Assembly: GCA_016867975.1 (NCBI GenBank) | Contig: VGIC01000016.1 | Location: 1 to 42,702, forward strand | Length of the DNA: 42,702 bases | From: Betaproteobacteria bacterium | Lineage (GTDB): Bacteria > Pseudomonadota > Gammaproteobacteria > Burkholderiales > Methylophilaceae | Reading direction: 5' to 3' | In this document: one piece after another, positions 36,542-42,702 of the stretch | Layout of the letters: each line of letters begins with the position of its first letter | Position numbering within the stretch: position 1 is the stretch's first letter | Notes under the pieces: generated by a model | The model's input: the letters and a program-made list of their open reading frames with translations, nothing else | Told to the model about the DNA's origin: nothing | The model's database searches: none | Made by a program: the position numbers and the translations under genes

Positions 36542-37612
36542 TTACATTGCGGCAACGATTTGATCACCCATTTCAGAGCATGATACGCGTTTCATGCCAT
36601 CTTCATAGATGTCACCAGTACGGTAACCTGCGGCCAATACCTTTTTAACCGCATTTTCAATGCGCTGTGCAGCAGCTTCATTATCAAAGCTATAACGCAA
36701 CATCATTGCCGCTGAAAGAATAGTCGCAATCGGATTTGCCAGATTTTTACCAGCGATATCCGGAGCAGAGCCGTGTGATGGCTCATACAAGCCTTTTTTG
36801 GTTTCATTCAGTGAAGCTGAAGCTAACATACCGATAGAGCCAGTCAACATAGAAGCCTCATCCGACAAAATGTCACCAAAGATGTTACCAGTCACCATCA
36901 CATCAAATTGTTTAGGATTGCGAATAAGCTGCATCGCTGCATTGTCAACGTACATGTGAGTAAGCTCCACTTCTGGGTACTCTTTAGCCACGTCAATCAC
37001 GATTTCTTTCCAGAACTCAGTGGTTTCCAACACATTAGCTTTATCGACTGAACATAGTTTCTTCTGACGCTTCATTGCAATCTGGAAAGCCACGTGTGCG
37101 ATGCGACGCACTTCTGGCTCACTATAGATCATGGTATTGAAGCCTTCACGCACACCTTGCTCGTTAGTACGCATGCCGCGTGGCTGACCAAAATACACGT
37201 CGCCAGTTAATTCACGCACGATCATAATATCCAAACCTGCCACCACTTCAGGTTTTAAAGTAGACGCATTGGCCAACTCCGGATACAGCACGGCTGGACG
37301 CAGATTGGCAAACAAACCTAAATCTTTACGAATCCCCAACAAACCACGCTCTGGCCGCAACGGGCGATCTAAATTGTCATATTGCGGACCACCAACAGCG
37401 CCCAACAACACCGCATCTGCATCACGGCAGATCTTCTGCGTAAACTCCGGGTACGGATGACCAAACTGGTCATAAGCCTGCCCACCCAAAGGCGCTTCGG
37501 TAAAGGTCATGTCCATACCTTCGTTTTTAAACACATCTAATACGCGTAACGCTTGTGTGATAATTTCTGGACCGATGCCATCACCTGGCAACACTGCAAT
37601 TTTCATTGTCAT
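36542..37612 (-). CDS. leuB: 3-isopropylmalate dehydrogenase
   Basis: LeuB oxidises 3-isopropylmalate (leucine) and can also oxidise 3-methylmalate in the citramalate route to isoleucine. From the ATG at 37612 it is 356 aa, the family length; AAGGAA precedes it by 8 bases. The longer open frame to 37741 is translated repeat sequence. Motifs: [15 protein letters not shown], the substrate Arg region [21 protein letters not shown], the [10 protein letters not shown] region, and the metal-binding Asp cluster [25 protein letters not shown] binds NAD. Confidence 0.98.
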   Translation of the reverse strand: MTMKIAVLPGDGIGPEIITQALRVLDVFKNEGMDMTFTEAPLGGQAYDQFGHPYPEFTQKICRDADAVLLGAVGGPQYDNLDRPLRPERGLLGIRKDLGLFANLRPAVLYPELANASTLKPEVVAGLDIMIVRELTGDVYFGQPRGMRTNEQGVREGFNTMIYSEPEVRRIAHVAFQIAMKRQKKLCSVDKANVLETTEFWKEIVIDVAKEYPEVELTHMYVDNAAMQLIRNPKQFDVMVTGNIFGDILSDEASMLTGSIGMLASASLNETKKGLYEPSHGSAPDIAGKNLANPIATILSAAMMLRYSFDNEAAAQRIENAVKKVLAAGYRTGDIYEDGMKRVSCSEMGDQIVAAM

Positions 37613-37688
37613 GATTAATTCCTTAAAAAAATTCTTCTCTAAATTAACTAAAAGCTGATAAAAAAACTGGTAAAAACTGTCACGAGAG

Positions 37689-37784
37689 ATTGAGTGATTC
37701 GGCGCACGGAGCTCAGAAACCGAAATGTACATGCAGTACATGAGGGTTGTTAGCAGCGTGCAACAAAGTCAATCAATGCTCAAT
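37689..37784. repeat. ERIC-like palindromic intergenic element between leuD and leuB
   Basis: A ~96-bp element with outer inverted repeat ATTGAG (37689) / CTCAAT (37779) and a central palindrome ATGTAC-ATGCA-GTACAT (37725-37741). The layout of a central palindrome within a longer imperfect one resembles ERIC-type repeats. It falls in the leuD-leuB spacer and lengthens the leuB reading frame artificially. Confidence 0.5.
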
Positions 37785-37789
37785 AGGTT

Positions 37790-38428
37790 TCAAGCGAATA
37801 ACCAAGGCTGACTTGCCTTATGTTTAACCTCAAACGCCTTGATCTCATCTGCATGCTGCAGAGTCAAACCAATCTCATCCAACCCATTCAACAAATTATG
37901 TTTGCGTGTTGGCGTAATTTCAAACGTAAAGCTATCGCCACTTGGCAATGTCACGGTTTGTGATGACAAGTCCACGTTCAGCTTGTAGCCCTCGTTCGCT
38001 TGGCACTCTTTAAACAAGCGGTCTACCACAGCCGCATCGGCCACAATCGGCAAAATACCGTTTTTGTAGCAATTGTTAAAGAAAATATCGGCGAAACTGG
38101 GGGCAATAATTACGCGGAAACCTTGGTCTTCAATCGCCCAAGGCGCGTGCTCACGGCTGGAACCACAGCCAAAATTATCACGTGCCAACATGACTTGTGC
38201 ACCTTGATAGCGAGCTTGATTGAGCGCAAAATCCGGATTAATCGGACGCGTACTGCAATCCATACCTGGCTCGCCATAATTGGTATAACGCCATTCATCA
38301 AACAAATAAGGACCAAAACCTGAGCGTTTGATCGATTTCAAAAACTGCTTCGGAATAATCGCATCGGTGTCAACGTTTGCACGGTCGATCGGGCAAACCA
38401 AACCATTAATCTGTGTAAAAGCTTTCAT
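37790..38428 (-). CDS. leuD: 3-isopropylmalate dehydratase small subunit
   Basis: LeuD pairs with LeuC to isomerise 2- to 3-isopropylmalate, and citramalate in the isoleucine bypass. At 212 aa it has the aconitase swivel-domain features [21 protein letters not shown], the substrate-loop [38 protein letters not shown], and a C-terminal [11 protein letters not shown]. It lies 15 bp downstream of leuC; the 177-bp spacer to leuB carries a palindromic repeat. Confidence 0.98.
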   Translation of the reverse strand: MKAFTQINGLVCPIDRANVDTDAIIPKQFLKSIKRSGFGPYLFDEWRYTNYGEPGMDCSTRPINPDFALNQARYQGAQVMLARDNFGCGSSREHAPWAIEDQGFRVIIAPSFADIFFNNCYKNGILPIVADAAVVDRLFKECQANEGYKLNVDLSSQTVTLPSGDSFTFEITPTRKHNLLNGLDEIGLTLQHADEIKAFEVKHKASQPWLFA

Positions 38429-38443
38429 ATCTTCTCCTATAGA

Positions 38444-39850
38444 CTACAAGCTGCGCACATCAACAAAATGACCTGCAATCGCTGCGGCAGCGGCCATTTC
38501 CGGGCTCACCAAATGTGTACGGCCTCCTGGACCTTGACGACCTTCAAAGTTACGATTTGAGGTAGAAGCGCAGCGCTCACCAGCACTCAAGCGATCTGAG
38601 TTCATCGCCAGACACATAGAACAACCTGGCTCACGCCACTCAAAACCTGCCTCAATAAAGACCTTATCAAGACCTTCCGCTTCAGCTTGGCGCTTCACCT
38701 GACCGGAACCAGGCACGACCATCGCCAACACGACATTGCCAGCCACCTTCTTGCCTTTAGCCACACTAGCAGCCGCACGCAGGTCCTCGATACGTGAATT
38801 GGTGCATGAACCGATAAACACTTTATCCACCTTGATTTTCTCGATCGGCGTATTGGCAGCCAAGCCCATATACTTGAGCGCATTTTCAATGCTGGTGCGC
38901 TTGGTCGTGTCTACCTCTTTAGCTGGATCCGGCACTGTCGCACCAATCGGCAGCACTTGCTCAGGCGAAGTTCCCCAAGTAACTTGAGGGGCAATCTCCT
39001 CGCCTTTGAGCTCAACCACACAATCAAATACTGCGTCTGCGTCTGACTTCAACGTATTCCAGTAAGCCACGGCTTGTTCCCATTGCTCTGGTTTAGGCGC
39101 ATATTGACGGCCTTTTAAGTATTCCGCCGTTTTCTCATCCGGCGCGATAATACCTGCGCGAGCACCTGCCTCGATCGCCATATTACAAATGGTCATCCGG
39201 CCTTCCATGGTCAACGCACGAATCACTTCGCCACCAAATTCAATGGCATATCCTGTACCGCCAGCAGTACCAATCTTGCCAATTACCGCCAAAGCCACAT
39301 CCTTTGCAGTTACACCCTTACCCAATTGACCATCCACTTTTACCAACATGCGTTTGGATTTTTTAGCGATCAGAGTTTGTGTGGCCATCACATGCTCAAC
39401 TTCAGATGTGCCAATGCCATGCGCCAACGCGCCAAAAGCACCATGTGTAGAGGTATGACTATCACCACAAACAACCGTCATACCTGGCAGCGTAGTACCA
39501 TTCTCAGGCCCGATCACATGGATAATTCCCTGATTCGCATGTTTGAACGGGAAATAAACCAAAGCTCCTGTTTCCTTGATGTTGCTATCTAGCGTTTCAA
39601 CCTGCAATCGCGAAATTGGATCTTCGATGCCTTTATCCCAGTCTTTGGTTGGCGTGTTGTGATCGGGATTAGCGACCAGTGTATCTGCACGCCAAGGCTT
39701 ACGCCCTGCCATTCTTAAGCCTTCAAATGCCTGAGGGCTAGTGACTTCATGCACCAAATGCCGATCGATATAGATCAAGCAAGTGCCATCAGATTCCTCA
39801 TGCACGACATGAGAATCCCACAATTTATCGTAAAGCGTTTTTCCTGCCAT
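38444..39850 (-). CDS. leuC: 3-isopropylmalate dehydratase large subunit
   Basis: LeuC is the [4Fe-4S] subunit of isopropylmalate isomerase. From the ATG at 39850, with GGAG 6 bases upstream, it is 468 aa, beginning [16 protein letters not shown]; the open frame continues upstream to 39919 but that stretch is promoter DNA. Cluster Cys residues are at about 348 ([16 protein letters not shown]), 408 and 411 (GCSMCLAMN). [20 protein letters not shown] is the substrate-binding region. It is first in leuCDB and divergent from the XRE regulator. Confidence 0.98.
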   Translation of the reverse strand: MAGKTLYDKLWDSHVVHEESDGTCLIYIDRHLVHEVTSPQAFEGLRMAGRKPWRADTLVANPDHNTPTKDWDKGIEDPISRLQVETLDSNIKETGALVYFPFKHANQGIIHVIGPENGTTLPGMTVVCGDSHTSTHGAFGALAHGIGTSEVEHVMATQTLIAKKSKRMLVKVDGQLGKGVTAKDVALAVIGKIGTAGGTGYAIEFGGEVIRALTMEGRMTICNMAIEAGARAGIIAPDEKTAEYLKGRQYAPKPEQWEQAVAYWNTLKSDADAVFDCVVELKGEEIAPQVTWGTSPEQVLPIGATVPDPAKEVDTTKRTSIENALKYMGLAANTPIEKIKVDKVFIGSCTNSRIEDLRAAASVAKGKKVAGNVVLAMVVPGSGQVKRQAEAEGLDKVFIEAGFEWREPGCSMCLAMNSDRLSAGERCASTSNRNFEGRQGPGGRTHLVSPEMAAAAAIAGHFVDVRSL

Positions 39851-39890
39851 GGTGTACTCCTTTAGAGGGGTTATTTTTAAAACATGGCGC

Positions 39891-39919
39891 ATTCTAAAGT
39901 AAAGCCAATACCTGAACAA
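39891..39919 (-). promoter_or_regulatory. Candidate leuC promoter
   Basis: On the minus strand, TTGTTC (39919-39914), a 17-bp spacer and TAGAAT (39896-39891, one mismatch to TATAAT). The transcript would start near 39884, about 34 nt before the ATG. The -35 is weak, consistent with a regulated promoter. Confidence 0.4.
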
Positions 39920-39927
39920 GAATATAG

Positions 39928-39943
39928 TTTATACTAGTATCAA
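39928..39943. promoter_or_regulatory. Palindromic operator candidate in the leuC/regulator spacer
   Basis: TTnATACTAGTATnAA: a perfect 10-bp palindrome ATACTAGTAT (39931-39940) extended by a flanking TT/AA pair on each side. It is located between the divergent leuC and XRE regulator genes, just upstream of the leuC -35 and 24-39 bp before the regulator ATG. This suits autoregulation or leuCDB control, which is inferred from position only. Confidence 0.4.
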
Positions 39944-39966
39944 GAATAACAGGATAATAAAATCAA

Positions 39967-40749
39967 ATGGATACAAGACGCAAAGAATTGTCAGAATTCC
40001 TGCAAGCACTCCGACAACGAGGCACTCCAGAAGCCTTTGGCTTTCCTACCGGCACACGCAGACGCACGCAAGGATTACGGCGTGAAGAAGTCGCACAACT
40101 CGCAGGCATCAGCGCCACCTGGTACACCTGGATAGAACAAGGACGCGAGGTTAATGTGTCGGCGGATGCGCTGGAAAGGCTTGCCACTGCACTCAAGCTG
40201 AGCAAGTCTGAACGCACCTATCTGTTTGACATGGCCGACCGGCGAGACCCGCAAGCACACAACCTTGAAACCGATACCGCACCAGACACTCTAGTGGAGA
40301 TGCTAACAAACATTCATATCCCCGCTTACATCATGGGGCGCACATGGGACATACTGGCATGGAATGCCGCTGCAAGTGAGTTATTTATCAACTGGCTGGA
40401 TCAAGCTTCAAACGACGCACGCCCCAACCTGCTCCGCTATGTATTCCAGCATCAGGATGCTAAACAGTTTGTGGTGGATTGGGAAATGCGCGCCAGACGT
40501 CTAGTCGCAGAATTTAGAGCTGATTGCCGCAGCCGACTGGAAGAACCGGAGCTGAAGCGACTGGTGAACGAGCTCTCTCAGATTAGTCCTGACTTTGAAC
40601 GCTTCTGGAAGTTACATGACGTGCTAGAAAGGCAAGGTGGCAAAAGACAATTTCACCATCCTAGGCATGGGCTGATCAGTTACAGCCAAGTGACTCTAAG
40701 ACCAGTAGAGCAGGAGCAGTTGAAGTTGGTGTTATTACAGCCGCAGTGA
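39967..40749 (+). CDS. XRE-family transcriptional regulator with MmyB-like C-terminal domain
   Basis: A 260-aa DNA-binding protein. The N-terminal HTH (about 30-90) includes TRRRTQGLRREEVAQLAGIS and the recognition region TWYTWIEQGREVNVSADALERL, typical of the HTH_31/MmyB group. The C-terminal half (about 105-250) resembles the MmyB-like ligand-binding domain, with PAYIMGRTWDILAWNAAASELF, NLLRYVFQH and a VTLRPVEQEQLKLVLL end. Members in other bacteria are thought to bind a fatty-acid-like ligand; the ligand here is unknown. It is divergent from leuC with a shared 116-bp control region and convergent with cimA, so a role in leu/citramalate control is possible but unproven. Confidence 0.9.
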   Translation: MDTRRKELSEFLQALRQRGTPEAFGFPTGTRRRTQGLRREEVAQLAGISATWYTWIEQGREVNVSADALERLATALKLSKSERTYLFDMADRRDPQAHNLETDTAPDTLVEMLTNIHIPAYIMGRTWDILAWNAAASELFINWLDQASNDARPNLLRYVFQHQDAKQFVVDWEMRARRLVAEFRADCRSRLEEPELKRLVNELSQISPDFERFWKLHDVLERQGGKRQFHHPRHGLISYSQVTLRPVEQEQLKLVLLQPQ

Positions 40750-40788
40750 CAGCGCTGTATCTATGCGGCAGGGAACGGAACGAAACAT

Positions 40789-42369
40789 CTATTCCGATTT
40801 TAACTCAAGCAACAACTTATACTCCACCGCATCTTTCAACGCCAGCCACGACGCTTCAATAATATCAGTCGATACACCTATAGTAGTCCAATTATACTGA
40901 TGATCGACCGATTCAATAATCACCCGAACTTTAGCCGCAGTAGCCTGACTGCTATCCAGCACACGTACTTTGTAGTCCATTAGCTTGATTTCGTTGATAG
41001 CAGGATAAAACTTCTCTAGCGCTTTACGCATCGCCTTGTCTAGCGCGTTCACTGGCCCATCACCCTGAGCGGTAGCGGTAGCATCCTGCCCATTGACGTT
41101 CACATGAATGGTGGCGGAAGAATTTAAACCATCCGCTGATGGTTCAAAAATACTTACATGGTATTGCTTCAGGCTGAAAAACGGCTCGAACTTACCTAAC
41201 AACTTGTGCATCAGCAAATCGAACGAGCTTTCCGCACCTTCAAACTGATAGCCTTCATGCTCCAACGCTTTGAGTTTTTCCAATACGCGAATGGTGTCAG
41301 GTGAATCTTTTGTGAGAGTGGGTTCAATTTGCTGCAACTTATTGAGCAATGCGCCCCTCCCCGCCACTTCTGACACCAAAATGTGGCGCTCATTGCCAAC
41401 TTGGTTAGGGTTGATGTGCTCGTAAGAGATAGGATTCTTATTCACCGCATCGATATGCATGCCACCCTTATGGGCAAAGGCATCATGGCCGACATAAGGC
41501 GCTTTATCATTAAATGGCATATTGGCCACTTCGCTCACAAAGCGCGCTGTGGTCGTGAGGTTTTCCATATGATGGGGTGGTATACACGCCATGCCGAGCT
41601 TGAGCTGAACATTTGGAATAATGGACACCAGATTGGCATTGCCGCAACGCTCACCGATGCCATTAATAGTACCTTGTACTTGAGTTGCACCGGCTTGCAC
41701 TGCGACTACCGAATTTGCCACCGCCATCTCGCAATCGTTATGACAATGGATGCCAATTTGCACTTTAGGGAACTGCGCGACTACTTTTTGCGTAATCTCA
41801 AAAATCTCATTGGGGAAAGTGCCGCCATTGGTATCACACAACGCCAATACATCAGCACCCGCATCGGCTGCCACCTGCAAGGTTTGCATAGCGTAGTCAG
41901 CATTGGTTTTATAGCCATCGTAAAAATGCTCGGCGTCAAACACCACTTCTTTGCCCTGCGCCTTCAGGTACGCTATGGTGTCGCCAATCATGGCAAGATT
42001 TTCTTGCAGCGTAGTCCGCAAAATATCGGTCACTTGGTAATCCCAACTTTTACCAAAAATCGCCACCGCACTGGTCTTAGCGCTCAACAGAGACTGTAGA
42101 TTCCTGTCATCTTCAACTTTTATGCCAATACGGCGCGTACTACCAAACGCAATGATTTTTGCGTGCTGCAACTTAAGCTCAGCAACACGCTCAAAAAATT
42201 CGAGATCTTTGGGGTTAGAGCCAGGATTGCCTGCCTCAACATAGCCGATGCCCAACTCATCCAGCCGCTTAACGATTTTGAGCTTATCCTCTACAGTGAA
42301 TGAAACCCCCTGCGCCTGCGCACCATCGCGCAATGTAGAGTCATAAGCGGTAACTGCTCTTTGTACCAT
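40789..42369 (-). CDS. cimA: (R)-citramalate synthase
   Basis: CimA condenses pyruvate and acetyl-CoA to citramalate, which LeuCD and LeuB can turn into 2-oxobutyrate for isoleucine, bypassing threonine deaminase. The 526-aa protein has an HMGL-like TIM barrel (about 5-280) with YDSTLRDGAQAQGVSFTVEDK, the GNPGSNPKDLEFF segment, GIHCHNDCEMAVANS and the NGIGERCGNANL motif. A linker with VGHDAFAHKGGMHIDAV follows, and a C-terminal LeuA dimerisation/allosteric domain (about 385-520). The YDSTLRDGAQ and AGNPGSNPKD segments and the length fit the CimA group rather than LeuA. A 2-isopropylmalate synthase function is the main alternative. It lies 12 bp downstream of yajQ. Confidence 0.92.
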   Translation of the reverse strand: MVQRAVTAYDSTLRDGAQAQGVSFTVEDKLKIVKRLDELGIGYVEAGNPGSNPKDLEFFERVAELKLQHAKIIAFGSTRRIGIKVEDDRNLQSLLSAKTSAVAIFGKSWDYQVTDILRTTLQENLAMIGDTIAYLKAQGKEVVFDAEHFYDGYKTNADYAMQTLQVAADAGADVLALCDTNGGTFPNEIFEITQKVVAQFPKVQIGIHCHNDCEMAVANSVVAVQAGATQVQGTINGIGERCGNANLVSIIPNVQLKLGMACIPPHHMENLTTTARFVSEVANMPFNDKAPYVGHDAFAHKGGMHIDAVNKNPISYEHINPNQVGNERHILVSEVAGRGALLNKLQQIEPTLTKDSPDTIRVLEKLKALEHEGYQFEGAESSFDLLMHKLLGKFEPFFSLKQYHVSIFEPSADGLNSSATIHVNVNGQDATATAQGDGPVNALDKAMRKALEKFYPAINEIKLMDYKVRVLDSSQATAAKVRVIIESVDHQYNWTTIGVSTDIIEASWLALKDAVEYKLLLELKSE

Positions 42370-42381
42370 AAGTGACTTCTT

Positions 42382-42702
42382 TTAATCCCTAAAATTACCA
42401 AACTGCATCGGAAAATCTGTCACACTCTTCTTCACAAATGCAATCGCATCCTGCAAAACATCGCGTTTCACACCATTAACACGCACGGTATCCCCTTGAA
42501 TACTCGCCTGCACTTTCAAACCAGAGTCTTTGATCAGCTTGGTAATACGCTTAGCTAAATCGCTATCGATACCTGCACGGATTTTCAATTCTTGCTTAAC
42601 TTTATTACCAGAAACCTTTTGCACATCTTTGTGCTCAAGGCGCTTGGAAGAGTCTGGTTCTTTTTTCTCCATCGCAGGCAACAGAATATCTTTCACCTGA
42701 TC
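42382..42702 (-). CDS. yajQ: YajQ family cyclic-di-nucleotide-binding protein, C-terminal part (runs off the right edge)
   Basis: The visible 106 codons match the C-terminal two-thirds of the ~160-aa YajQ family: LEHKDVQKVSGNKVKQELKI, GIDSDLAKRITKLIKDSGLKVQA, SIQGDTVRVNGVKRDVLQD and the ending DFPMQFGNFRD. YajQ proteins adopt a double RRM-like fold and bind nucleotides; some are reported as c-di-GMP effectors. The frame stays open to the edge (codons for DQVKDIL), so the GTG at 42696 is internal and the true start lies outside. cimA follows after 12 bp and is probably cotranscribed. Confidence 0.95.
   Translation of the reverse strand, partial: DQVKDILLPAMEKKEPDSSKRLEHKDVQKVSGNKVKQELKIRAGIDSDLAKRITKLIKDSGLKVQASIQGDTVRVNGVKRDVLQDAIAFVKKSVTDFPMQFGNFRD

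Noticed and set aside
37613-37741. N-terminal extension of leuB
   Set aside because: The extension translates a palindromic intergenic repeat; the ATG at 37612 has a good ribosome-binding site and gives the family length.
39851-39919. N-terminal extension of leuC
   Set aside because: The stretch covers the likely promoter and ribosome-binding site; the protein begins normally at 39850.
41383-42099. Plus-strand ORF of 238 codons
   Set aside because: It is antisense to the conserved barrel of cimA; the composition is a shadow of the coding strand.

Overview
The window reads as a chromosomal segment of a betaproteobacterium, most likely a methylotroph of the Methylophilaceae (Methylotenera/Methylophilus type). 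This is inferred from three things: the gene orders smc-zipA-ligA, gyrA-serC-pheA-hisC and leuCDB-asd-fimV-truA-trpFBA-accD-folC-(SPOR)-cvpA-purF-metZ; a complete pqqABCDE operon; and the moderate, slightly AT-leaning base composition. No 16S gene is present, so the genus is not proven.

Layout. 1-2187 is the edge of a genomic island: the left end of an IS3-family element, a small ORF abutting it, and a tyrosine integrase whose start lies about 65 bp from the 3' end of tRNA-Glu(UUC). tRNA-Ala(GGC) and queF follow. 2961-11863 (+ strand) holds smc, zipA, ligA, a CysQ-type phosphatase and an exported TPR protein. 12051-15486 (- strand) is pqqA-BCDE. 15644-21592 (- strand) is hisC, pheA, serC and gyrA. 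21815-39850 (- strand) is a long biosynthetic supercluster: metZ, purF, cvpA, a SPOR protein, folC, accD, trpA, trpB, trpF, truA, an EcfT-like membrane protein, fimV, asd, an entericidin-like lipoprotein, leuB, leuD and leuC. A divergent XRE/MmyB-type regulator (+), cimA (-) and the 3' part of yajQ (-) close the window.

How the genes work together. LeuCDB and CimA can supply both leucine and, through citramalate, isoleucine. Asd and MetZ belong to the aspartate/methionine branch. TrpFBA, PheA, HisC and SerC cover aromatic, histidine and serine synthesis. PqqA-E make the redox cofactor PQQ, which in methylotrophs serves periplasmic methanol dehydrogenases (inference from lifestyle; no dehydrogenase gene is in the window).

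Most interesting non-coding signals. (1) The metZ leader carries a good sigma70-like promoter, an RNA element closely resembling a SAM-II riboswitch with an extra stem in its loop 1, and directly after it an intrinsic terminator. (2) The pqqA-pqqB spacer contains a terminator hairpin and a CACT tetranucleotide tract. (3) A perfect 19-bp inverted repeat includes the hisC stop codon and lies upstream of pqqA. (4) Two copies of one ~100-bp intergenic repeat (upstream of metZ and between trpB and trpA) align without gaps. A REP/BIME-like structure (gyrA-metZ) and an ERIC-like palindrome (leuD-leuB) are also present. I did not find a CRISPR array, an obvious defence system or a biosynthetic cluster of unknown type.
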